Position numbers and translations under genes: made by a program | The notes under the pieces: model-generated | What the model was told of the DNA's origin: nothing | The model's input: only the letters and a program-made list of their open reading frames with translations | Database searches by the model: none | Assembly (NCBI GenBank): GCA_902651635.1 | Contig: CACRSC010001920.1 | Coordinates: 62,001 to 126,000 of the forward strand | Direction of reading: 5' to 3' | DNA from: Mastigamoeba balamuthi | Lineage: Eukaryota; Evosea; Mastigamoebida; Mastigamoebidae | Length of the DNA: 64,000 bases | Shown here: positions 54,404-64,000 of the stretch, in pieces | Position numbering within the stretch: the stretch's first letter is position 1 | How the letters are laid out: each line of letters opens with the position of its first letter

Positions 54404-55672
54404 ATGAAGGTCTGGCAGCGCAGGGTCGGCACGCTCTACCTGGCGGCGGCTGTGGCCTGCGCCTGCTGCCTCGCGATCGCTGCCTACGCGCTGCCCTCAC
54501 GCGGGGCCCCGCCCTGTGCGGGCCAGCGGTGCTCGGAGGGCGACTCGGACGCGAACCGTCGCCCCGTCGTCGAGGCCCACGGGGAGCTGCCGGGCCGCGC
54601 GCACGACGTGACGTTCAACCCGAGCGTCGTCGTCGGCGTGGCCCCGCACCCCCAGTGCTCGCGGGGGCCCGTCGTCGTGCTGTACCGCGACGCGGACCTC
54701 ACGGCCTCTGGGGGCCGCTCCTACGTGTCGGCCCGCCTCTGGTCGCTCCCGCCCGAGGGGTTCGCCGGCAGGCTGGGCGAGTGCTCGCCCAGCCCCGCCG
54801 TGCAGCTCGACGCCGAGGACCCGCTGCTGCAGCTCGCGCTCGCAGAGGCCGGGCTCGGGGCAGCGGCCAACGCGAGCGGGAGCGGGAGCGCGTGCAGGCT
54901 CGACAGCACGGGCTACGAGGACCCCAGGGGGCTCGTCACGGCCGACGGCAGCCTGCTGGTCTTCGTCAACAACGTGCGCCCCGCCGACTGCAGGCGCCGC
55001 ATGGCCGTGCTGCGCACGACGCTGGGCGAGATCGCTGCCGCAGCGGCAGCCGCAGCCGCAGCCCCCGGGGGCCCGCGGCGCGGGTCTGTCGCCGTGCGGT
55101 CGGTCACGTGGCTGACGTACAACGAGCGGGTGCGCGTCGAGAAGAACTGGGTGCCGTTTGCCGAGGGCCCCGAGCCCGGGTCGGTGCTGGTCACGTACTC
55201 GCTCAACCCGCACGTGGTGCTCTCGTGCCCGACGCGCGGGGACAACGCGACGTGCAGGCAGCTGGCGTGGACGAGCTGGCCGCGGCTGGTGCGGCACGTG
55301 GGCAGCGGCGCCAGCCCCGTGCGGCCGAGCAACGTGCCCGTGCACCGCAGCGAGACGGGCGACTACATCGCCGTCGGGCACTTCAGGCTGCGCAAGGCCG
55401 TCAGCTTCTTCTTCTACACGTTCGAGGGCAGGGCGCCCTACGCGCTGACGGGGGCCAGCGGGTCGTTCCGCTTCGACGTTGGCGACGCGTTCCAGTACCT
55501 CAGCGGCTTCGCGAGGGTCGGCGAGTACTACGTGGCCACGTTCAGCGTGCGGGACAACTCGACGCACACGGCCTCGTGGCACCACTGCCAGGTCGACCGC
55601 ATGGTGACGAGGTTCCAGGCCAGCCCGGACCCCATCGGCATCATCATGACAAAACGAAGCAAAATCAACTGA
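54404..55672 (+). CDS. Membrane-anchored beta-propeller glycan enzyme, GH130-like (tentative)
   Basis: Intronless, 422 residues. A signal-anchor (LYLAAAVACACCLAIAAYAL) precedes a luminal domain with motifs of five-bladed propellers acting on sugars: FNPSVVVG, VVVLYRDADLT, YEDPRGLVT, the striking VEKNWVPF, TYSLNPHVVLSC, and later repeats such as YIAVGHFRLRKAV and YLSGFARVGEYYVATFSVRD. N-P-S followed by Y-R and E-D-P-R are characteristic of GH130 phosphorylases and related beta-mannosyltransferase-like enzymes, but the overall match is from memory and could be a distinct family. Two odd inserts are Ala-rich (around residues 150-165 and 210-225). By position it belongs with the glycan cluster. 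Confidence 0.5.
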   Translation: MKVWQRRVGTLYLAAAVACACCLAIAAYALPSRGAPPCAGQRCSEGDSDANRRPVVEAHGELPGRAHDVTFNPSVVVGVAPHPQCSRGPVVVLYRDADLTASGGRSYVSARLWSLPPEGFAGRLGECSPSPAVQLDAEDPLLQLALAEAGLGAAANASGSGSACRLDSTGYEDPRGLVTADGSLLVFVNNVRPADCRRRMAVLRTTLGEIAAAAAAAAAAPGGPRRGSVAVRSVTWLTYNERVRVEKNWVPFAEGPEPGSVLVTYSLNPHVVLSCPTRGDNATCRQLAWTSWPRLVRHVGSGASPVRPSNVPVHRSETGDYIAVGHFRLRKAVSFFFYTFEGRAPYALTGASGSFRFDVGDAFQYLSGFARVGEYYVATFSVRDNSTHTASWHHCQVDRMVTRFQASPDPIGIIMTKRSKIN

Positions 55673-55743
55673 TTCGCGTATCTTTCCCGATATTATCCCC
55701 TCGCGCGATATTTTGGCGCCAAATACTTGTGAAAAACCCCTGA

Positions 55744-57339
55744 ATGAGCGAAAGCGACGCCGACCCGAAGTCCGAGGCGGGGGAGCCCTCGCTGGACGAC
55801 GGCGATGAGGAGTGGCCGGTGTGCGCGTCGTGCGGCGACGAGATATCGCCGGCAGAGGACCGCCTGCACTGCGCCGAGTGCGGCAGCTACGACCTCTGCA
55901 TGCGCTGCTTCGAGGAGACCGAGGAGACGGGCCACGACCACGAGCTCTCCCTCCTCAAGGGCGCCATGCAGGCCCAGGCCCTCTACATCTACGACGACGC
56001 CCGCGCGCAGCACAAGGTCGGCCCAACATCACTCAGTTGATTTCGTTTCGCTAAATTCGACGTGGCTATCTTTCCTATTAATTCCGTCACGGAAATTCGG
56101 ACTCAATTGGGATTCGGGCGCGGGGCAGCTGGTACTCACGAATATCGCGGGGGCGCTGCCCGGGAGCCGCGTGCTGTCGGAGAACGGCGTCGGGGCTGTG
56201 CTGTCGATCGTGGAGCTCGACGAGGGCGCCACCAGCCCCGAGCAGCGCGCGCTGCGCCGCGACGTCTACGGCGACGGCACTCTGCGATGCGCCCGCAGCA
56301 AAGGTACCCAGCACGCGACCCGCCTCCGCCAGCCCCCGCTGACCCCCCTCGGCGCGCAGAGGGGATTGTGTACCACTGGATCGCCATGCCCGACGTCAGC
56401 GACCCGCGGACGCTGCCACAGAAGCTGGCGAGGTGGTTCCTGCCCGAGGCCACGGTGTTCCTCGGCATGGCGCTCGAGCGGACCAATGTCGCGGTGCACT
56501 GCCAGCTCGGCCTGCGCCGCTCGCCCATGTCCGTCGCCGCGTACCTGGCCACGCGCGGCATGACTTCGTCTGCGGCTCTGCGCGCGGTCGCTGCGGGGCA
56601 CGCGGCCACGAGGGGCTGGGACGATGTGCTGCGCAGGACGAGGCCCGCGTGGGTCAAGAGGCTGGAGGAGTGGAGGCTCTCGTGGCGCAAGGAGCAAAGG
56701 GAGTGGAGGGAGTTCAACGGCGCCGTTATCGAGACCTGGGAAAAGATGCTCGCCGGCGGCGACGCGCAGCTGCTGGCCCCGCAGCCCGTGCTCGTGGGCA
56801 GCGACGCGGAGGACGAGGACGGGGAGGAGGATATGGACCAGGACAAGAACAAGGAGGATCCCGTTCCCGAGGACGAGGGGGTTGCGAGCAGCAGCAGTGA
56901 AAGTGAGGGCAGCGACAGCGAGAGAAGCAGCAGCAGCGAGATCAGCGACGAGAGCAGCAGTAGTGACACCGAGGGAGAGGTGCACCCCAAGGCAACTGGA
57001 CAGATGCAGAGAGACTGGACAGAGGAGCCACCAAAGAGGAAGCGGGATGTCGATGAGTGCGGAATCGCCAGCCCGCAAGCCAAGAGGCAGAGGACAGACG
57101 AGAACGCATTCGGCAAACCCGCAGCACAGTCAGCGCAAGCACAGAAGCAGGGAACTGACGAGAATTCCTTGGAAAACCACACGGCGCCAGCAAGAGATGA
57201 TGATGCACCAAAGGGCGGTGACACGAAGGTTGACCGGGCAGTACTTACTCAGCAGATTCCAACGGCCTCCAAGAAGCACATCATAAAGGGGAACCAGAAG
57301 ACTCTCATGAGTTTCTTTGCCATCGCGAGTAAGAAGTAA
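55744..57339 (+). CDS. ZZ zinc finger plus dual-specificity phosphatase with C-terminal PIP box
   Basis: Three exons (55744-56016, 56129-56303, 56360-57339), 475 residues. Residues about 25-70 form a ZZ finger (CASCGDEI, LHCAEC, LCMRCFE, then H-x-x-x-H in TGHDHEL). Residues about 90-230 form a dual-specificity phosphatase: entry strand LVLTNIAGALPGSRVL, GVGAVLSIVE, a likely general-acid Asp in WIAMPDVSDP, and the P-loop VHCQLGLRRSPMSVAAYL, which fits H-C-x-x-G-x-x-R-S. Then come a helical region, a long acidic Ser/Glu/Asp tail with a basic PPKRKR stretch (possible nuclear signal), and a perfect PIP box QKTLMSFF at residues 462-469 (57295-57318), six residues from the end. PIP boxes bind PCNA, so a nuclear, replication-linked phosphatase is inferred. 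ZZ fingers bind histone H3 or acetylated or N-terminal peptides in other proteins. Substrate (protein, RNA 5' end, lipid) unknown. Confidence 0.8.
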
Positions 57340-57529
57340 TAATGACTGTTCTGTGGCACGTACCATTCAAGTTTGTGAACAAGCAAGCCAGGAAACCCTG
57401 TGCATGAGCCACAGCCAGCTGGCTGCACATGCACGCAAAACACTGGTGCCAGGGGAAAGGGGTGGATTCAGTGTGCTAAGGAGAAGAGGCCTAAAGAATG
57501 AAGTGAATGTGTTCAGGTTGGCCCTTTCA

Positions 57530-60500
57530 ACAGATTCTTGCCTTTGGTACTGAGGCGCCCCTTTTCTTGGCCAGGTACTGCCTGCGAGCCTTCTCGAATG
57601 CGGCATGCTGAAGAGTGGCAATACATGTGAACGTGTCATGCTGCCATAGTAGGAGCTGGTCGTGGAGTAGCTGGGGGTCCATGCAGGCAGGGCTCCTGGT
57701 GTCATCGTCTTCGTGGACAGCAAGGTAGAGGGGAGTCCAACTAGGAAAACCATGAACGAAGTCGAAGGGCATGGCCCCTATGAAGTGTACATAGCTGTTG
57801 TTCAGGGCGAACATGGCAGCTGGAAGAACATCAGGCCAGTCCAGGGAATGGTCCAAGAGTAGGGCCCACAGAACCTGCATTGTAGTACGCAATGTGACCT
57901 CCACAGCCCCGTGTCCCTCAGAATGATATGCTGCTGAAATGTGGTGCTCTGCATTAACCTGGTTGTTAAGGGCCTGAATGCAACTCAACTGAAAGGGAGA
58001 GCCACCATCGGATGTCATGAGCCTGTAGGCCGAGCCCCTCATGCAGACCCACCAGTTCCAAAGCAGATCGACTTCTTCCTGTGCATCAGTAGACTGGACA
58101 GATGATAACCAAGCCTGGGATGGGATGAATGAGAATAGACGCCATGCAGACGTCATGGACCAAGGTATCAAAGACCTGTTGGTGGGCCTCAGTCCTCTCG
58201 AACTTGATGTTGTGCTGAAGTAGCTCGTACATGCACGCTGCCTTGGATGCAAAATTCGGGATGAACTCACTGAGCCACTGCATGAGACCGAGGAAAGACT
58301 GCAGCATGTCCTTATCATACAGCTGTCCTGCAAAACGCAGAGGATCCAGCCTCGTAGGGTCAATCGCAATGCCCTCTTTGGAGACCAGACGTCCCAGCTG
58401 TCGCAGAACCATAGAGCCCCAGGAACACTTCTCGGGCTTCACCTTCACATTGTGCTTGACAAACATAAAAATCGAAAAGGGCCGTCACCTGTGCCTTACT
58501 TTCGCCCCACGATGGGCTGCCCACATTCACGTTGTCCACGAAGCTGGAGGTATGGGCCAGTGGTGCTAGAACCGAGTTAATGACCCTCTGGAATGTAGCA
58601 CTAGCTTGCTTGATGCCAAAAGGCATGAACCACAGACATATGAAGGAACCATCTGGGAGAGCCAAGCCAGTACCAGCAAATTTGCTGTGGCTGCATCGAG
58701 GGGAATTTGGTGGTAGGCCATCTCGAGGTCCACAGAAAACAAGTAGTCGTAGGCCAGTTTGTGCAGTTCGTCATTTATAAGCATGTTGACATAGAAGTCA
58801 TCATGTGTGATTCAGTTAATCAACTGGTAGTCACCGCAGATCGGCCAAGTCCCATCTGGTTTGGGTACAAACACCATGGGGGATGTAAAGTGGACGTTCT
58901 GCTGTTCGAGCTCCTCCCAGATCCCTGTGCCGATCATCTTGGCCTTGTACTCTGCAAGATGTATGAGCTTCTGTGAATCACTAACGTTGCACTGGATGAT
59001 GAAGGGCTTCATGTCAGAAAGTTGCTCGATCTTGCAGACCCCAATCCCAGTCATCCTGATTCCATCAAGGTCATTCAAGACATTCGTTTTATACCGTGTG
59101 AGAATGTCCTTCACCTCGATGACCTTTTGTGGGTCACATGTGATTCTGTCCCAATACCACTCGTTCATGTGGTGGTAGTGGTGCCGCCATTGGTGTGGTG
59201 GAGAACGAACTGGGTCGACCTGCTTGGCCATTGCAGGGTACAGTGGGTTGATCGAGTTCGCAGTGCCAGGGTCCTCGACCATCGTGATTTCACTGAGCTC
59301 CTTGACATTAGGCTCGGGAAAAACAATGTCTCCTGGCTCCTTGTACACATAATGGCGACGATCCACCTGAACCACGTTCATCCGATCATTGTTGAGGGCA
59401 ATGTAGTCATAGCAGCGATAAACATGCAGTCCCAGCAGGATTTTGTCCAAGCCAATAGTACCATTTGTGACCTCGATGACGGGAATAGTGACAGGACCCT
59501 CGTTTGGGTCGAGAACTGTGTGAATCTGGACCCCAGTGCCCATGCGTTTGACCAACACCCCATTGACCAGTGACCCATATGCATTCCTCAAACTCGGGTG
59601 GCAATTTCTGACGTGGTACCTCTCCAGGTCAAGGAGTCTGATCTCTGCAAAGATAAAGTCCGAGCCTGTGTCGACATGAAACAGTACCTCCTTGCCCTCG
59701 CCCTTTCCCTTGGTGATCATATGTGAGAAAAGAATACAGTCACGATTTACCTCCGCCAAAGACTGCATCGGGAGAGTGTTCTCAGTTGTGTTCTCCTCTG
59801 GGCGTGTACTGATCATGGAAGACAACTCCCCTTTAACCCCAGCAGGGCAGAACCCATCCCCAACAGAGGCGAGGAGAAGTCAATGCACCCATCAAGGCCC
59901 ATGTTCCTGCCCATGGTTGCTTGGCAGAGGAATATGCGGGCATTCTCTGATGTCCTGGCTTCCCCAGCAGGTATCACCTGTGCTGCAGTGAGACGGCTCT
60001 CCATGACAGGAACTCCAGTCTTGAAATCCGTTTTTGGCTTCTCATTCCATGGCTTAGCCTGTACTCCCATAGCTGTACCTGACAAGCCCTTCTCCTTTGC
60101 CACCTGCATGTCATGTGCCTGCTGCTTGGCGCCAGGGAATGGGCAGTTCTTGGCAATGTGTCCCGTACCCCCCACACCAGTAGCACTTCATGGTCATGGG
60201 CTCCTGGCTTGGTATCACACCAACTGCGAGCCAAGATGGCGACCTCTCCTGATGTTCCCGTTCCTTGAGTGTAGCTGTCGTAGGTAGATGGACAATTGCC
60301 AGCAATGTGTCCGTTCACCCCACAGTTGTAGCACAAGGGCTCCCGCTGATGAGTAGGCTTGGGGTCAGTATCACTCTCTCTCTCGGGCCCATAGGTGCTG
60401 GTGACTGGCAGACGATGTTCAGGGCCTTGCCCACCCCCAGAGCTGAAACCAACGTGTGCAAACCCAGTGCAAACTGCTGTGTGGTCGAAGTGCATGGCAG

Positions 60501-61815
60501 GTCATCAGGGAGAAACCCCTGCCATGCATTCTCAGTGATGTGCTGTGCGAACTGGAGTATTTGGCACCCAACTCCTCGAATGTAGAGTCCTCCCACTGGA
60601 GGCCATAGGACCAATCAAAAACCGTGCATACCCAAGTCACGATGTACCCATAGCCCAGAGTTTCACGCAGTGCCTTATGTGCACCCCTTGTGCCATTCGT
60701 GAGAGAACCCTCAGTGTAGTTACCCCAGCCCACTGCTGTGCACTGTAACGCAACCTTCTTGAGGTGTTTGCGGATAACTGAGACAATGGTCTTGCCGTTG
60801 GCCTTGGAGATGTCAACCTCTACGAGCTTCTGGTGAATAACAAACCTGAAGTCATTGATGTTGTCGAAGATGAAGTCTCTCTCGGTCCTCAGCATCACAA
60901 AAAAATTGAGACAGGCCATACGGAAATGGTCCTTGATGTCCTCATTGACCAGCTTCCAATCAATAGCCCCCATGGCCTTAGTAGCATCGACAATTTCCTC
61001 TGAGAACAGCACCTGCATCAAGATAGCTTTGATCGCAATGTTCATCTTGGCTGCCATTACCAGCTTCTTGCTGACAACCTGCATGTACTCACAGAGCACC
61101 TCTCGATTGAAAACTGTGAAGGGAATTGCGATTCCCTGCAGTACATCATCAATAGACCTGACTGCCTGCACCCGAACCATCACCTGTGCATAGGCACCTC
61201 TGCCTGGTGCTCAACGGGGTCCTGTCTATGGTCGTGGTCCTTCGTCATGCCCTTGCAACAGCCCTGGCAGCAGCTATTATGGGAGCTGCTGTCATTATCC
61301 CTATGGGAGGCATCTCCGTGGTCGTCCTCGTCCCCAGAGCTGCTGTTGCTGTCCTTGCTCTTGGGGTCGCTGTCGTCCATGATGACTGACTGCCGTTTCT
61401 TGTTGGACTCTGTGTTCATGCCCCTGGGAATAACCGGTGCTGGTGCTGCAGTGCTGGGAAGAGCACCTTCTTTGCATTGTTCCATGCTGCTGGAGGTCGG
61501 TGAGTCCGTAATACTGTTGTCAGGACTCATTGGTGCACGAGAAATTCCGTTGTCAGGACCCGAAAATTCACCACCACTGACGGGAATAATGGACGTCGTC
61601 CCCTCAGGGCCTGTAGGTGCCCCCTTGGCTGCTGCATTGCTGTTATCATCAGAGTCTGTCCGGAAGGTCTCGTTGTCAGAATCCACCAGCTCCTTCCTCA
61701 GACTGGCCAACTCCTCCTCGATGTCATGCTGTGCCTTCTGCAGCTCGGACTTATGGTGAGCTCTCAGCAGCATGATGGTCCCGTTCCTCCTTCTGAAGCT
61801 GTCTCTCTGCATCAC
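57530..61815 (-). mobile_element. Fossil Ty3/gypsy-like LTR retrotransposon
   Basis: A decayed retroelement on the minus strand, in canonical order from high to low coordinates: a gag-like part with CCHC zinc knuckles (roughly 61.8-60.0 kb), an aspartic protease with a DTGSD motif (about 59.7 kb), reverse transcriptase and RNase H regions (about 58.9-58.1 kb), and an integrase C-terminal half (about 58.0-57.5 kb). The domain order and integrase character point to Ty3/gypsy. It is clearly broken, with several interruptions of its coding region. I could not match terminal repeats by eye, so the ends given are those of recognisable coding sequence. Age looks moderate: domains remain readable. 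It lies between the phosphatase gene and the second methyltransferase copy. Confidence 0.8.
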
Positions 61816-62737
61816 CCATCTTCATTGCCTAGGTGTGTGTGCACTGATGCCCAGTAATGCGTGGGATGGGGGCAGGAGGCCCCTATGGGAGTGAGGGACT
61901 CAAGGAAGAAGTGATGATGTACTGATTTGTATTCATGTAGTGATGAGAGAGTGGGAGAAATGTTATTCCTTTGCCTTGGGGGTGAGTCCCCCCTTGGCAT
62001 CACTGGTCATGAAGCTGTAGTGAGACAGGGCATCAGCATGTTCAGACTGGTCTTGCAAAAGCAGTTATCATAGAGTTGCTGACTAAGCTCAGCACCATGG
62101 AGCGTGTTGTGTACATGATTAAATTCAATGGCTTATTTGCTACAAACATGATCAGGCTGCTGGGCTACAGCTGTATGCGAATAATAGGTTGTTCACAGAA
62201 ACTTAGTTCAACAGTGCCAAGAGTGCAGGCATTCTTCACCATCTGCTACAGGCAGAAACCTGTTTCTTGCTGCCCTGCAGGCCTTAGAAGTGAAGTGAAT
62301 TCAGAAGCAGCAGATACGGCATCTGATGCACACTGTCAGAGGCACCTGCCAGTCTTAAGAAACTTACTGATACTTCCTCTGCTCTTGTCAGAGAAGAGAA
62401 CACCTTCTTCTTCTTCTTATTTCCTTTCAAGTTCCAGAAGTACTTCCTCTATATTATTCAGTGTTTTAAACTGATAATTGCCACAGTTTTTCATGAATTG
62501 CTTCAAATAGAAAGAAGAATTTGTCGTGGGTTTATTATTTAAATATCTGAAAATACAAATCAGAAATCATAATGGGAAAGGCTATACTATACTCTCATTA
62601 CAAGGTCGGTTTCTGCCTCTGAATAGTTCAGAAATTAAAATTAGAAGCACATGTTGAACAGTGTAAGTGGTTGTATAGTTGCATTTTCAAGATAGGGGTT
62701 CAACTCTGTGATTTCCCACTAGATATCCTTTGGAAGT
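61816..62737. other. Non-coding stretch beside the retroelement
   Basis: About 0.9 kb, AT-richer than the gene regions, without a supported gene. It may contain the element's 5' non-coding end, but no repeat was matched. Confidence 0.35.
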
Positions 62738-63440
62738 ATGAAACACTCAATAGCATGTTACTTCAGCATGATGTGCACTGGTGCAGACCCTCACCATCAC
62801 CACTGCAGATGGCCACAGCCCTCAAATTGCAAGTCTGATAATGTGCCTCATGCCCTACTGCTCAAGAAGGAATGCCTGAACAGTGTCATCACGGATATCC
62901 ATGCCTGCCTTAAGGCACCCTATGGAATCATCAAGGGGAAGTGGAAGGCCTTGGTACGGCCTGGTTGAAGACCAAAACTCAGCACAACCACCTTGTTCAC
63001 TTTGCTTTCACAGTGTGTGACCACCCCCCTTCAGATTTTGTGCTGCTTATTTCCATTACAGGGGCATGATGATGACTTCGTCAAAACCCACCAGAAGTGG
63101 TTCCAGAAGAACTTCGCGAATGACATGCTGGTTGACGACTGTCATTTCACGTGGGCAGGAAGAGTTCCGATTTCCCCAAAATGCACGCCCCATCTCAGAG
63201 ACCGGTTAAGGAAGGATAGAACTTCTGCGGGGGAGCTGCTCATACCAAGGAGAAGCAGAAGTACAACGTCACAGTTAAGAAGTCAAAGGGAAGAGTGGAA
63301 ACTGTCTTTGGCGAGATCAAGCAGCGGGAGGCACTTGATGAGCCGTGGAGGGAGTCGTTCGAGCAGCAGAACACCTGGTTTGATTTGCTGTGCTCATTCA
63401 CAACGCCCTTGCAAAAACACGGAAATTACGTTTTTCTGGT
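62738..63440 (+). mobile_element. Relic of a DDE DNA transposase (PIF/Harbinger-like, weak)
   Basis: A first frame (62738-62968) ends CLKAPYGIIKGKWKALVRPG. A second begins after an intron-like or lost stretch with DDDFVKTHQKWFQKNF. Near 63260-63420 in another frame KYNVTVKKSKGRVETVFGEIK is followed by PWRESFEQQ and FTTPLQ, the G-R-V-E-x-x-F-G-x-x-K motif carrying the catalytic Glu of several DDE families. Pieces sit in different frames, so the gene is inactive. Its right end directly abuts the duplicated methyltransferase 3' flank (about 63450). No inverted repeats were identified. Confidence 0.4.
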
Positions 63441-63562
63441 GAGGAGGCGAGAGCGCCGGCGAGATCGACCCGGCAGGGTGGGACAACAAAGAGCGTCTTG
63501 GTCTCTTGTCTTAATCTCAAGTGGAGGTGTGGGCTCCACAGGAGAGAGCGAGGGGGCAACCC

Positions 63563-64000
63563 TCAGTCGTCGAGGACGGGGCGGGCAAAGGCGTACTCAG
63601 AGCACGGGGCGCAGCCGACGTTGGCCTCGCGGTGGTACACGTAGAGACCGAGCTTCTCGAGGTTGCGGAAGAGCTGAGCGGTGGTGCTGAGGCCCTCGGC
63701 CCTGTCGTTGCCGAGCTGGAAGCCGTGGACCTCGAGCAGGACGACGTCGAACCTGGGGAGGGGCGACATGTCGGCGATCTGCTGCATGACGGGGAACTCC
63801 TGCGCCTCGATGTCGGCCTTGAGGATGCTGACGCGCGAGTGGCCCAGCTCGCGCATGATGGTCCTGACGCTCTTGGTGTTGGCCGCGGGGTCGTCGCGGC
63901 CGCCGACGAAGGTCTTGTGGAACTTGATGCGCGCGTCGGGCGGCTCGAAGTTGTCCTTGTCGAACGTGTGGACCTCGCACCTGCCGCCGCTGAGCTCGAG
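63563..64000 (-). CDS. METTL24/FkbM-like methyltransferase, copy 2 (3' part, cut by the window edge)
   Basis: The last 145 codons of a second gene, open to base 64000 and ending ARPVLDD followed by a stop at 63563-63565. It keeps CEVHTFDKDNF, ILKADIEAQEFPVM and FDVVLLEVHGF, differing from copy 1 at only a few residues (for example IET to IEA, YHREANIGC to YHREANVGC). About 110 bp of 3' flank is also shared, showing a DNA-level duplication. The retroelement and DNA-transposon relics lie between the two copies. Whether the copy is complete cannot be seen here. Confidence 0.85.
   Translation of the reverse strand, partial: LELSGGRCEVHTFDKDNFEPPDARIKFHKTFVGGRDDPAANTKSVRTIMRELGHSRVSILKADIEAQEFPVMQQIADMSPLPRFDVVLLEVHGFQLGNDRAEGLSTTAQLFRNLEKLGLYVYHREANVGCAPCSEYAFARPVLDD

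Noticed and set aside
61180-61815. Independent host gene with an acidic Ser/Asp-rich product
   Set aside because: It leads directly into the zinc-knuckle region of the retroelement fossil and is better taken as its gag N-terminal part.

Overview
The window is nuclear DNA of a unicellular eukaryote, not a bacterium or organelle. Most protein genes are split by short GT-AG introns (37-443 nt, often 40-120), and the genes belong to eukaryote-wide families: NDR kinase, the GATOR2 subunit WDR59, NAA15, SLC35F6, villin, kinesin-7 and a DNAAF5-like ciliary factor. TAA, TAG and TGA all serve as stops, so the standard code applies. Coding DNA is very GC-rich with GC-ending codons. A villin, a kinesin and a dynein-assembly-factor-like gene would fit an amoeboid or amoeboflagellate protist, but the lineage cannot be fixed from sequence alone. 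One scaffold gap (15 N) lies at 43013-43027 between G homopolymers.

Layout. 0-25 kb: the 5' end of a Gln-rich gene (-), NDR kinase (+), two tandemly duplicated secreted triple-repeat proteins (+), WDR59 (-, 9 exons) with a copied 371-bp piece of its 3' end nearby, a tRNA-Ala with anticodon GGC (-), 2-Cys peroxiredoxin (+), NAA15 (+), a third secreted triple-repeat paralogue (-) and SLC35F6 (+). 25-36 kb: a long villin/gelsolin protein with a low-complexity N-terminal half (+), kinesin-7 (-), and a HEAT-repeat protein resembling DNAAF5 (+) that shares a 113-bp divergent promoter with the kinesin.

36.8-55.7 kb is a cluster of predicted glycan-building and glycan-decorating genes: two type-II membrane glycosyltransferase families (A: 36790 and 46969, plus strand; B: 45346 and 48075, minus strand), an OafA-type acyltransferase with a C-terminal SGNH domain, a METTL24/FkbM-like methyltransferase, and a GH130-like beta-propeller protein. 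A 7.6-kb AT-rich island with transposon relics (37.8-45.3 kb) splits the first glycosyltransferase from the rest. A second copy of the methyltransferase gene begins at the right edge (63.56 kb).

55.7-64 kb: a gene of unusual make-up (ZZ zinc finger, dual-specificity phosphatase, acidic linker, C-terminal PCNA-binding PIP box), then a decayed Ty3/gypsy-like LTR element and a DNA-transposon relic that separate the two methyltransferase copies. Exon borders below come from reading frame, splice signals and family conservation. They are mutually consistent in phase but not confirmed by transcripts.
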